The notes below the pieces were generated by a model. The model made no database searches and had not been told where the DNA came from. It was given only the letters and a program-made list of their open reading frames with translations. Of a stretch of 33,612 nucleotides of DNA, positions 1 through 7,633 are shown piece after piece. The position numbers were made by a program, and so were the translations under genes. The stretch is from Deltaproteobacteria bacterium (GTDB taxonomy: Bacteria > Myxococcota_A > UBA9042), in assembly GCA_016218865.1 (NCBI GenBank), contig JACRCU010000455.1, positions 1 through 33,612 on the forward strand, written 5' to 3'. The number at the start of each line of letters is the position of its first letter. Positions within the stretch are counted from its first letter, which is position 1.

Positions 1-770
1 GCTCGACGGTGGCGGCGCTGCTGCTGCGCGGAACTCTGCTGGATATCGAGGAAAAGTACCGCAAAGACGGTTTTCCGACCAACGACCTGACCGGCCGCGA
101 CTGCGAGCTGCCCAAGGCCTACGCCAAGCAGTTCAAGTGCCGCTACGACCTGCTGGGCCTGAACCTGGACGAGGGCTCGATCTCGGGCATGACCGAGCAG
201 GCCCAGACGATGCTGACCAAAGCCCAGGAAACCCTGGCGCAGTCGGGCGCGCTGGACAAGTTATCCGGTGATAACAAGGGCGGCGCCTCCAAGCCCATGG
301 CGAGCGACCTGGGCAAGTCGGCCGAGCAGGCGCAGAACGCCGGCATGGACCTGGGGGCGATCGCCAAGGGCACCGACCTGATGGGGCTGCTGCAGGTGAT
401 CCTGCTGTCTGGTCAACAGGGTATGAACCTGCTGGACCTCTGCGACATCAACATCGCCGTGCTGCAGATGTCGATGGGCCTGGTGATCAGCAACCTGTTG
501 CCGATGGTGCTGAAGCGCGCGAGCGACCGGACCCGCAAGGTGGTCATCCACCTGCAGTGGAGGGACGAAGAGGGCGACCAGCGCACCCTGGACATGGAGA
601 CCTTTACCACCGCGGTCAGCCAGGAGGAGGCCGAGGCGATCCGCAACCTGCAGAAACAGGAGAAGATTCAGAACGCTCTGGATCCCACGGGCGCGGGCGG
701 CATCCCGGGGATGAAGCCGGGCGGGCTACTGGGCAACATGGGCGGCATGGGCGGCGGGAGGAATCCATGA
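1..770 (+). CDS. gspI: Type II secretion minor pseudopilin GspI (5' partial)
   Basis: The reading frame is already open at the left edge (codons in phase from position 3). The GTG at position 9 is probably internal, so the N-terminal methylation motif and most of the hydrophobic helix lie outside the window. What is seen begins with a segment of the form ALLLRGTLLDIEEKYRKDGF. This matches the part of GspI just after the pilin helix, where family members carry an 'RxxLLDLExxxxxxGFP' pattern. A hydrophobic insert follows (residues about 125-170), then a beta-strand region with VVIHLQWRDEEGDQRTLDMETF, like the C-terminal sheet of GspI. At about 250 residues it is about twice the usual size. The extra length is an Ala/Gln/Gly-rich middle and a Gly/Met-rich tail (GGMGGMGGG). 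GspI joins GspJ and GspK at the pseudopilus tip. The stop overlaps gspJ as ATGA. The family call rests on position in the operon plus these motifs. Confidence 0.8.
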   Translation, partial: STVAALLLRGTLLDIEEKYRKDGFPTNDLTGRDCELPKAYAKQFKCRYDLLGLNLDEGSISGMTEQAQTMLTKAQETLAQSGALDKLSGDNKGGASKPMASDLGKSAEQAQNAGMDLGAIAKGTDLMGLLQVILLSGQQGMNLLDLCDINIAVLQMSMGLVISNLLPMVLKRASDRTRKVVIHLQWRDEEGDQRTLDMETFTTAVSQEEAEAIRNLQKQEKIQNALDPTGAGGIPGMKPGGLLGNMGGMGGGRNP

Positions 771-1924
771 AACTTGCCTGCTTGCCTGGGCCTTGGGGCC
801 CGAACCAGGGGTCCCCGCGTGCCCGCAGGGACGGGCGAGTCCAGTGGACTCGGCCGAGTGGGGACCGTAGCCCGAACCCGAACCGGAGCCCGAGCCGGAG
901 CCCGAACCGGAGCCCGAGCCCGAACCGGAACCCGAACCGGAACCCGAACCGGAACCCGAACCGGAGCCCGAGCCCGAACCGGTATTCCCCAGCCGGCCAG
1001 GCCGGCTTCACCCTGATCGAGATCCTGGTGGCGGTGGGCCTGTTGGCGGTTTTGGGCGTGATTCTGGCGACATCTACGTCGTCGCTGATCGGCGCGATCC
1101 GCGACAACCGCAAAAGCCAGGAGTACTACCACGCGGCGCGGGTGGCGCTGGGGCGCATGGACAACGAGATCGCCATGGCCTACCTGAGCAAGCACCAGAG
1201 CGACCTGAAGACCACCAAGACCGTGTTCGTGGGCAAGCAAAACGCCTTGACGTTCGCGACGATCGGCCACCGGCGCATGGTCCGCGAGGCCCGCGAGAGC
1301 GACGAGGCGGTGGTGGAGTACAAGCTGGAGAAGGACAGCAAGACCGGCGACTCGATCCTGGTGCGCCGCGAAAAGCCGCTCATCGACGACCAGCCCTTCA
1401 AGGGCGGGCGCAAGCAGGTGCTGGCCTGGGGCGTGAAGAAATTGACCTTTGCCTACTGGGACATGGACAAGGAGTCCTGGCAGTCGGACTGGAAGGTCGA
1501 GATCGACAACGCCAAGGAAGAAGAGATGAAGAAGGCCCAGGCGGCGGCGGGCGTGGCGGCGGTGACCGGCAACGCGGCGCTGGGCTCGGCGCTGGCGTCG
1601 AACATGGCGAATCAAGAGCAGACCCACGGCCCGCAGGACCTGTGGCTGCCGGCGCGCGTCAAGGTCACGCTGGTGCTGGCGACCGAAGAGGGCGAGCTGA
1701 CCTTCGAAACCCAGGCGCGCATCCGCCTGCAGCAGCCGCTGAATCTGGGCGGCATCCATGTGCCCAAGCCGTTTGAGAATTCGCTGAATCCCTACGCGGC
1801 TATGCCGGGCCAGACGCCGGGCAATTTCAGCGTGCCGGGCGCGGGCGGCATGGGCGGCGGCCTGCCGGGCAACCCGATGATGCCACGGCCAAATTTGCCA
1901 TCCGGCCCGAGGCCACCTCCATGA
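767..1924 (+). CDS. gspJ: Type II secretion minor pseudopilin GspJ with an 80-residue leader
   Basis: The start is ATG 767, overlapping the gspI stop and preceded by GGGAGG. There is no ATG or GTG in frame between the repeat tract and the pilin motif, so a later start is unlikely. The prepilin peptidase site AG/FTLIEILVAVGLL lies at residues 79-81 and onward, with Glu at mature position 5 as required for methylated pseudopilins. The mature protein is about 305 residues and has the charged helix and beta-rich body of GspJ, the pseudopilus-tip subunit. It ends in a Gly/Met/Pro-rich tail of about 50 residues. The oddity is the leader: family leaders are usually about 5-15 residues, whereas this one has 80. 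Residues 36-72 are a Pro/Asn/Arg/Ser repeat encoded by a hexanucleotide tract. The stop overlaps gspK as ATGA. Identity is confident, but the true initiation codon is less certain. Confidence 0.85.
   Translation: MKLACLPGPWGPNQGSPRARRDGRVQWTRPSGDRSPNPNRSPSRSPNRSPSPNRNPNRNPNRNPNRSPSPNRYSPAGQAGFTLIEILVAVGLLAVLGVILATSTSSLIGAIRDNRKSQEYYHAARVALGRMDNEIAMAYLSKHQSDLKTTKTVFVGKQNALTFATIGHRRMVREARESDEAVVEYKLEKDSKTGDSILVRREKPLIDDQPFKGGRKQVLAWGVKKLTFAYWDMDKESWQSDWKVEIDNAKEEEMKKAQAAAGVAAVTGNAALGSALASNMANQEQTHGPQDLWLPARVKVTLVLATEEGELTFETQARIRLQQPLNLGGIHVPKPFENSLNPYAAMPGQTPGNFSVPGAGGMGGGLPGNPMMPRPNLPSGPRPPP
810..866 (+). repeat. Nested inverted repeats inside the gspJ leader
   Basis: An outer pair, GGTCCCC (810-816) with GGGGACC (860-866), encloses two smaller hairpins. 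These are GCCCG (821-825) with CGGGC (832-836), and CGAGTCC (836-842) with GGACTCG (846-852) around a 3-base AGT loop. The layout could fold as a three-way junction in RNA or single-stranded DNA. It sits immediately before the hexamer tract and after the gspJ start codon. Its function is unknown. It could be part of an inserted palindromic element or a translational control structure. Confidence 0.6.
871..982 (+). repeat. Hexanucleotide tandem repeat CC(C/G)GA(A/G), 18 units
   Basis: There are eighteen consecutive 6-base units of the pattern CCSGAR plus a partial CCGG. A 12-base CCCGAACCGGAA subperiod is clearest at 919-960. In the gspJ frame it encodes alternating Pro-Asn, Asn-Arg, Arg-Ser and Ser-Pro dipeptides. 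In the frame starting at 871 it would read (Pro-Glu)n, but that frame has a TAG directly before the tract. Because units are six bases, copy-number change would alter leader length without breaking the gspJ frame. Confidence 0.9.
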
Positions 1925-3201
1925 GCGCAACCACGCCAACCTGGAAGCTGGGTGCGCGGCTTAGCGAAGCGGTGCGGGCCGGTTTGCGCGCCACGGGCCA
2001 GGGCTCGGCGGGGCCCACCGACCGGCAGCGCGGCGTGGCGCTACTGCTGGCGATGGCGTCGATCGCCATTCTCACGATCTTTTCGCTAGAGTTCACCTAC
2101 ACTTCGCGGGTGGCGGTCAAGACGGCGACCTACGTGGAAGCCGAGGTAGAGGCGCACCTGCACGCGCGCGCGGCGGTGGAGCTGGCGGCGATGGTGATCG
2201 GCAGCAACGACCTGGTCGAGAAGATGATCGCCCAGTACTCGCAGATGCTGGCCGGCAAGAAGCCCAACATCAGCATCGGCGCCTATGCCTGCGAATTCGT
2301 CAACGCCTTCTGCAAGGGCGAGATGACGCTGATGGGCCTGCAACTGGTGAACCTGGAAGGGCATCCGGCGGTGGGCCTGAAGCGCGGCACCTGCGGCTGC
2401 CAGTCGGGCGACGACGATGGGCGAGTGAACATCAACCGCGTCAACGACTTGAACCAGAAGCAGGCGGTGTTCGACACGCTGTACAAGCTGCTGGAGCGCA
2501 ACGAGGGCGTGACGCGGCCCGGCGAAATCGACAAGGACATGGCGCAGCTGGCGCTGAACGTCATCGACTGGGCCGACAAGGACACGCTGAAGACGGACAT
2601 CGACCCGAACAGCAAGAAGCTGGTCGAGGGCTCGGGCGCAGAGGGCTCGAACTACGCCCGCAGCAACATGAAGGTCAAGGACGCGCCCTTCGACACCACC
2701 GAGGAAGTGCGGCTGGTGCAGGGCATGAACGACAAGCTGTGGTGCAAGCTGAAGAACCAGCTGACGGTGTACAATACCGAGAAGCTGAACGTGAACACCG
2801 CGCCGATCGAGGTCATCAAAGCCTTGATTTGCAAGAACTTGGCCAACCCGCAGAACGAGGCCATCGCCTGCGCGCGCGGCTATCAGCAAGACGCCTTCGT
2901 GCCGGTCAACGTGGCCGGTCAGTACATCGAAGTGTGCCGGACGCTGAAAAAGATGTTGTTCTCGCCGCCGTTTGCCAACCCGGGCCGGGTCGTCAATTTC
3001 TTTGACAAGCTGGGCACGGTGGTGCCGGCGGACTATGCGAAAGTCTTGGCGATCAACCAAGGCCGCATGCTCGAGGACGTGGGGACCAGCGGCAAGATCG
3101 TGCGGATCCAGGCCTACGGCACCAGTGGCAAGGTGCAGCGGCGCATCACCGCGCTGCTGGACACCACGTCGCAGCGGTACGTGTACTGGCGCGAGGACTA
3201 G
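1921..3201 (+). CDS. gspK: Type II secretion minor pseudopilin GspK
   Basis: GspK caps the pseudopilus in complex with GspI and GspJ. The prepilin site is RQRG/VALLLAMASIAIL at residues 35-38/39, followed by a hydrophobic helix to about residue 58. Mature position 5 is not Glu, which is the known hallmark of GspK. The large globular domain contains the family's helical repeats: INRVND around residue 175, DMAQLALNVIDWAD around residue 210, and the signature LNVNTAPIEVI at about 289-299. Cysteine pairs in the middle (CGCQ) may form disulfides in the periplasm. At 426 residues it is larger than the roughly 330 of the E. coli type. A 38-residue leader is longer than usual but contains no repeat. 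ATG 1921 overlaps the gspJ stop, which supports translational coupling. Identity is very likely. Confidence 0.92.
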   Translation: MSATTPTWKLGARLSEAVRAGLRATGQGSAGPTDRQRGVALLLAMASIAILTIFSLEFTYTSRVAVKTATYVEAEVEAHLHARAAVELAAMVIGSNDLVEKMIAQYSQMLAGKKPNISIGAYACEFVNAFCKGEMTLMGLQLVNLEGHPAVGLKRGTCGCQSGDDDGRVNINRVNDLNQKQAVFDTLYKLLERNEGVTRPGEIDKDMAQLALNVIDWADKDTLKTDIDPNSKKLVEGSGAEGSNYARSNMKVKDAPFDTTEEVRLVQGMNDKLWCKLKNQLTVYNTEKLNVNTAPIEVIKALICKNLANPQNEAIACARGYQQDAFVPVNVAGQYIEVCRTLKKMLFSPPFANPGRVVNFFDKLGTVVPADYAKVLAINQGRMLEDVGTSGKIVRIQAYGTSGKVQRRITALLDTTSQRYVYWRED

Positions 3202-3212
3202 CGGAAGGGGAC

Positions 3213-3254
3213 GGGGCGAATGGCGCACCTCTGGGTGGGCCGCAAACTCGCCCC
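3213..3254 (+). repeat. Inverted repeat in the gspK-gspL spacer
   Basis: GGGGCGA (3213-3219) pairs with TCGCCCC (3248-3254), and a CCCC-GAT-GGGG hairpin follows directly at 3251-3261. The 124-bp spacer (3202-3325) is the only sizeable gap in the gsp operon. No T-tract follows, so this is not a typical intrinsic terminator. It may be an RNA processing or stability element. Confidence 0.45.
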
Positions 3255-3325
3255 GATGGGGACTCGACGCGGCGAAGGGCCAGGCAGTACGGGAGCCCGA
3301 GGATGTACGAAGGGGTATAGCGGCA

Positions 3326-5323
3326 ATGGCTCATCGAATTCTAGGACTGGACATCGGCACCCGGGCGATTCGCTTGGCGATTGCCGACAAGTCGCTGCGG
3401 CAGACCGCGCTGACCGGCTGGGACGAGGAGCCCGTGGCGGCGCCGGATCCCGAGCAGCCGGCGCACCACCGGCACCCGCTGTTTTCGCCCGAACAGGTGG
3501 CGGCGGTGCAGACCCTGCTGCTGCGCAACCAGCGGCCCGACGACGTGGTGGCGGTGGCGATGCCGGCCACTTACGTGATGCACCGCGTGCTGGCGTTCCC
3601 GTTCCGCGACGATCAGGCCATCGCCGAAGCGGTGGGTTTTGAACTTGAAAATCATATTCCCACGCCGATCAGCGACGTGGTCGTCGACTTCGTGCGGCTG
3701 GGCGAGAAAGAGGGCCAGACCGAGGTGTTGGCGCTGGCGGCGCCGCGCGACATCGTCGTCAAACACATCGACGCCTATAAGGAAATGGGCATCGAAGCTC
3801 GCCGCCTGGGCCTGCAGTCGCTGGCCTACGCGCACCTGGTGCGGAAGCTCCCCGACGCCAAAGAGGGCGTCACGCTCCTCATCGACGTGGGCACGCGCTC
3901 GTCCGAAGTGCTGGTGTGCCAAGATGGCAAAGCCCAGATGCTGCGCAGCTTTGCGGTGGGTGGCCAGACCATCGCCGACCTGTTCGGCAGCCTGGTCCAG
4001 AGCGAACTGCAGCCCGCCGACCTGCTGCGCGGCCACGCCGTGCTGCTGCCCGACGAAGCGCTGGAGACCGACCAAGAGCGCGGTCTGGCCCTGGCGACCC
4101 GCCAAGCCGTCCAGCCGCTGCTGCGCGAGCTGCGCCTGACGCTGGCCAACTGGCTGCGCCGCTCGCACAAGCGGCCCGACCGCGTGTTGCTGACCGGCTG
4201 GCTGGCCGAGCTGGGCGGGATTCATGAGTTCATCGAGCGGTCCCTGGACGTGCCGGTCAAGGCCATCGAGCTGGGCAACATGCCCGACGTCCGCCTGGCC
4301 AGTGCCCACGACCTGGGCGACCGCGGCGCACTGGCGGTGGCGCTGGCGCTCGCAGCGGCCGACACCGAGAGCGGCGGCGACGTCGACTTCCGCCAGGGCG
4401 AGTTGGCCTACGAGGGCGACTTCAAGGTGCTCCGCCAGCGCTTGCCGCAGCTGGTGGCGTTCATCGTGGTGGCGCTGTGCCTGCTGGGCATCCGCGCCAG
4501 CCTGAACTACCGCGCGCTGGTGATCGAGCAGGAACAGCAACTCGCGATTCTGCAAGCGCTGTCCAAGCAGCTGACCGGTAAGGCCTCGACCGACTTCGAG
4601 ACCGTGCGCAAGGAGCTGGCGCGCGAGCCGGCGGTGGACATGGCCGCGCTCTACCCGGACATCAGCGCGTTCAAGGTGCTGGAAGACGTGTCGGGCATCC
4701 TGGACAAGGTGACCGAGCCGCCGGACTTCAAGCCGCCGGGCGGGCCCGAAGAGGAAGCCGCGCCGCAGCCGCCGCCGGGAATGGTGGTGCCGCCCGGGGT
4801 TGCGGGCATTCCGGCCCACCGCCTGCCCACCGTAGACGCTGTACGCAAGCCGCCGCGGGGAGCGGGGCACGGTCGCGGCGGCTCGGCAACGGGCGACGAC
4901 TCGGCCACTGAGGCGGCACCGTCGCCGAGTGTGCCTGGGGGCGCGCCGCCCGCCGGCCCTGGCAACCCCGACCCCAGCGCCAAGGACGAGGGCAAGGGCC
5001 TTGATCCGGCTGCACCTTTTACCGGGCACAAGGTCGAGCTGGCGGCGGTGCAGATCGAGCGCGGTCGCGCCACCCTGCGCGGCGATGCCGACACCCAGGA
5101 CGCGATCCTCGCGCTGCAGCAGGCCGTGGATGCCCACAAGTGCTTCTCGAAAGTGAAGTCGAGCTCGGATCGCATCACCTTCGAGCGCCACCGCGACTGG
5201 TTCAAATTCACGCTGGAATTCGAGATCGCCTGCCCCGTCGAAGCCGACAAGGCCAAGAAGGACAAGGCGGCCAAGGCCGACGCCGAAGCGGACAAGGCCG
5301 ACGGTGAGGGGGACGAGAAATGA
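3326..5323 (+). CDS. gspL: Type II secretion inner-membrane protein GspL (PilM-like)
   Basis: GspL links the cytoplasmic GspE ATPase to GspM and the pseudopilus. The cytoplasmic domain (about 1-350) is an actin-like ASKHA fold related to PilM. The phosphate-loop motif ILGLDIGTRAIRLAI is at the N-terminus, a second loop TLLIDVGTRSSEVLV is near residue 180, and the RVLLTGWLAELGGI motif is near 290. One transmembrane helix (about 373-395) is followed by a coiled-coil stretch. A Pro/Gly-rich linker of about 100 residues (465-565) leads to a ferredoxin-like domain (about 567-635), then a Lys/Ala/Asp tail. At 665 residues it is well above the usual roughly 400, owing to the linker and tail. ATG 3326 was chosen because MAHRILGLDIGT is where PilM/GspL proteins begin. 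Upstream in-frame sequence only overlaps gspK. It overlaps gspM by ATGA. Confidence 0.88.
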   Translation: MAHRILGLDIGTRAIRLAIADKSLRQTALTGWDEEPVAAPDPEQPAHHRHPLFSPEQVAAVQTLLLRNQRPDDVVAVAMPATYVMHRVLAFPFRDDQAIAEAVGFELENHIPTPISDVVVDFVRLGEKEGQTEVLALAAPRDIVVKHIDAYKEMGIEARRLGLQSLAYAHLVRKLPDAKEGVTLLIDVGTRSSEVLVCQDGKAQMLRSFAVGGQTIADLFGSLVQSELQPADLLRGHAVLLPDEALETDQERGLALATRQAVQPLLRELRLTLANWLRRSHKRPDRVLLTGWLAELGGIHEFIERSLDVPVKAIELGNMPDVRLASAHDLGDRGALAVALALAAADTESGGDVDFRQGELAYEGDFKVLRQRLPQLVAFIVVALCLLGIRASLNYRALVIEQEQQLAILQALSKQLTGKASTDFETVRKELAREPAVDMAALYPDISAFKVLEDVSGILDKVTEPPDFKPPGGPEEEAAPQPPPGMVVPPGVAGIPAHRLPTVDAVRKPPRGAGHGRGGSATGDDSATEAAPSPSVPGGAPPAGPGNPDPSAKDEGKGLDPAAPFTGHKVELAAVQIERGRATLRGDADTQDAILALQQAVDAHKCFSKVKSSSDRITFERHRDWFKFTLEFEIACPVEADKAKKDKAAKADAEADKADGEGDEK

Positions 5324-5994
5324 GCCTGATGGCGTCGAAATTGGGCAGGATCGGCGCGGCCTTCGAGCGCATGAGCGATCGCGAGCGCAAGCTGGTGATG
5401 GGCGGTATCGCCATCATGACCCTGATCGGCCTGGTGCTGGTGGCGGTGCTGGTGTCGCGGCGGGTCAGCGCGCTGGAAGAGGAAGTGCAGGGCAACGAGG
5501 CGGCCTTGAAGGACATCTCGGCCGCGGCGCCCCGCTACCTGGCCCTGCGCGAAGAAGAAAAGAGCGTCGCCGAACAACTGGACCGCGCCGCCAAAGAGCC
5601 GCTGCAGGCCACGGTGCTGGCGATCGCCAAGGAGATCAAGTACCAGTCCAAGGATGCCGACGGCGTGGAAGCCGAGACGCGCCTGGCGGATGTGATCAAA
5701 TTTGCCAATGCTTCGGATATCTTGGCCGAGCTGACCACCAAGGCGGCCAAGAAGGTGCAAAAGACCAAGACCAAGAAGAAGAAGGGCGCCAAAGAGGTGT
5801 TCTTGTCGACCATCGACGCGGTGTTCCAGAATGTGCCGGACGATGCGGTGCTGCGCTTCCTGTCCAAGCTGGAGACGCACCCCGAGCCGATGTTCGGCCT
5901 GACGGTGGAGATCACCCGCACCGGGCCCACGCGCGACCAGATGCAGGCGACGATCAAGATTGGGCAATTCCGGTACGGGCAGCTCGAGGAGTAG
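5320..5994 (+). CDS. gspM: Type II secretion inner-membrane protein GspM
   Basis: GspM is a bitopic inner-membrane partner of GspL in the assembly platform. The protein shows the expected layout: a short cytoplasmic N-terminus with the characteristic MSDRERKLVMGG, one transmembrane helix (about 26-46), and a periplasmic coiled coil (about 48-90). A C-terminal ferredoxin-like domain (about 160-224) contains VFLSTIDAVFQNVPDDAVLRF and ends in a beta strand. A Lys-rich patch (VQKTKTKKKKGAKE, about 145-158) sits between the helices and the last domain. The length of 224 residues is slightly above the usual 150-200. The start overlaps the gspL stop as ATGA, and gspN follows after three bases. Primary sequence of GspM is poorly conserved, so the call leans on operon position and topology. 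Confidence 0.85.
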   Translation: MSLMASKLGRIGAAFERMSDRERKLVMGGIAIMTLIGLVLVAVLVSRRVSALEEEVQGNEAALKDISAAAPRYLALREEEKSVAEQLDRAAKEPLQATVLAIAKEIKYQSKDADGVEAETRLADVIKFANASDILAELTTKAAKKVQKTKTKKKKGAKEVFLSTIDAVFQNVPDDAVLRFLSKLETHPEPMFGLTVEITRTGPTRDQMQATIKIGQFRYGQLEE

Positions 5995-5997
5995 CGG

Positions 5998-7578
5998 ATG
6001 CAGCGGTTCTGGCAACACCCACGGGTGATCGCGGCCCTGCAGTACGCAGGGTACGCGCTGTTTTTCATGGTGATCCTGGTGTTCGCCCTGCCGTGGACCT
6101 TCCCGGTGCGGCAGCTGCGCAGCTACGTGACCAAGCAGGCGCGCCAGCAGGGTTACCCGATGGAGATCGAGGAGATTCGCCTGCGCGGCCTGGGCGGTGT
6201 AGAGCTGAACGGCCTGAGCGTGACGCTGCCCGGCAAGCCGGGTGAGCCGACCGAAGGCGGCGGCATCGGCCCGGGTCTGCCCGAGGTGGAGCTGAAGATC
6301 GACCGGGTCTCGGCCAAAGTTGCGATCCTGCCGATGCTTTTTGGCAAGACCTTTGACGTACGCTTCGACATCGAGGCCGGCGGCGGCAGCATCAGCGACG
6401 GGCGGGTGGTGCGCAAGGGCGAGGTGTTCGACTTCGAGATCGGCGCCATCGACGGCCTGTCGCTGGCGGCCATGGGCATCGGCAAGCGCGCGCTGGGACC
6501 GCAGACCAGCCTGCTGGGCGACGTGGACGGCAAGCTGAACGGCAAGATGCAGATGCACTACGGCGGCAGCACCGACGACATGACCGGCCAGGTGGAGCTG
6601 GAGCTGGCCGACGCCGTGCTCCGCTCGCCCGAGCTGAGTGTGCAAGGTGGCTTGCGGCTTCAGGATCTGGGTGTGGGCACCTTCACGCTCAAGGTCAAGA
6701 TGAACCTGAAGCAGAACATCGCGGCGCTGTCGGCGGTGCGCGGGGCCGACAAGGCGACGGTGCTGCACATCGAGCAGATGCAGGCCGAGGGCGACCAGCT
6801 GGAGCTGGTGACCGAAGAGACCAGCCACATCCTGATTCCGCCGGGCAAGGCCGGCTTCAAGCAGGCAACTCTGCAGCTGCACTTTGCTTTTGCGCTGCCG
6901 GACAAGCCCAGCGCCAAGAAGAAGCCGGCCAAGGCCGATGCCGAAAAGAGCGACGAAGAAGCCGACAAGGCCCAGAGCGACCGCATCAAGTGGGCGTCGC
7001 TGCTGTCGCTGGTGGGCAAGAAGCTGCAGCCCTTCGAGCGCGGCGGCTACATCGGCATCGGCTGCACGGGTCCGCTGTCGCGGCCGCAGTGTAAGCCCGA
7101 ATTGCCCATGGTCAATGTGGGGTTGCGCGGTGCCGCCAAGGCCGACGGCGCGCCCGGTGCCCAGCCGGCGCCGCCTGCGGGAGCCCCGCCCAGTGCCAGC
7201 CCGCCGCCCGATCCTGCCGCGGTGCCGGCCGCCGCGCCGCCGCCGCCGACGTTCCAGCCCGTAGCGGCGCGCCCGGAGCCGACCCCGCAGCCGCCGCCGT
7301 CGCCCAGTGCCGCTGATCAGGCCGTGCCGGCCCAGCCGCAGCCCGCGCCGCCGCCGCCGCCGCCACCCCCGCCCGAGGGGGGCAGGGCCACCGATGGGCG
7401 CGGCCGTCCGCCGCCGCCCGAAGGGGAGCGCCCGCAGGGCAATCCGGGGCACGGCGAGGGCGACAACCGCGAGCCGCAAGAAAATGCGCAGGAAAAGCCC
7501 GAGGGCGAGGAGCGTCCGCCGCGCGAGGAGCGGGGCGGCGAGGCTCCGCCGGAAGGTGGCGGCGAAAATCCGCAGTAA
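5998..7578 (+). CDS. gspN: Type II secretion protein GspN with a proline-rich tail
   Basis: This is the last gene of the secretion operon, three bases after the gspM stop. It has one N-terminal membrane helix (about 14-34), then a long beta-rich periplasmic region (about 45-375). That region resembles the deltaproteobacterial/Leptospira-type GspN family, with AsmA-like repeats such as IEEIRLRGLGGVELNGLSV and VELKIDRVSAKVAILPML. GspN is an accessory component whose exact role in secretion is not established. A Lys/Ala/Asp patch lies near residues 305-325. From about residue 380 to the end (526) the protein is almost entirely Pro, Ala, Gly, Glu and Arg, including runs of ten prolines. This tail is predicted to be disordered and could span the periplasm or peptidoglycan. 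The core assignment is good and the function of the tail is unknown. Confidence 0.8.
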   Translation: MQRFWQHPRVIAALQYAGYALFFMVILVFALPWTFPVRQLRSYVTKQARQQGYPMEIEEIRLRGLGGVELNGLSVTLPGKPGEPTEGGGIGPGLPEVELKIDRVSAKVAILPMLFGKTFDVRFDIEAGGGSISDGRVVRKGEVFDFEIGAIDGLSLAAMGIGKRALGPQTSLLGDVDGKLNGKMQMHYGGSTDDMTGQVELELADAVLRSPELSVQGGLRLQDLGVGTFTLKVKMNLKQNIAALSAVRGADKATVLHIEQMQAEGDQLELVTEETSHILIPPGKAGFKQATLQLHFAFALPDKPSAKKKPAKADAEKSDEEADKAQSDRIKWASLLSLVGKKLQPFERGGYIGIGCTGPLSRPQCKPELPMVNVGLRGAAKADGAPGAQPAPPAGAPPSASPPPDPAAVPAAAPPPPTFQPVAARPEPTPQPPPSPSAADQAVPAQPQPAPPPPPPPPPEGGRATDGRGRPPPPEGERPQGNPGHGEGDNREPQENAQEKPEGEERPPREERGGEAPPEGGGENPQ

Positions 7579-7633
7579 CGGCGGCCAAGTGTGACCAGGG
7601 TGGCTGCACACAGCCGCACTTCAGGGGGAAAAG

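Noticed and set aside
871-982. Reading of the hexamer tract as a (Pro-Glu)n protein
   Set aside because: That frame has a TAG immediately before the tract and does not join the FTLIE frame of GspJ.
4651-7611. 986-codon open frame on the minus strand across gspL-gspN
   Set aside because: It mirrors the GC-rich third positions of the plus-strand gsp genes and has Arg/Gly/Leu/His-rich, family-free sequence. The plus-strand genes explain the region.
7597-7621. Imperfect hairpin after gspN as a terminator
   Set aside because: The arms match only with a bulge and no T-run follows. It also overlaps the ribosome-binding region of the next gene.
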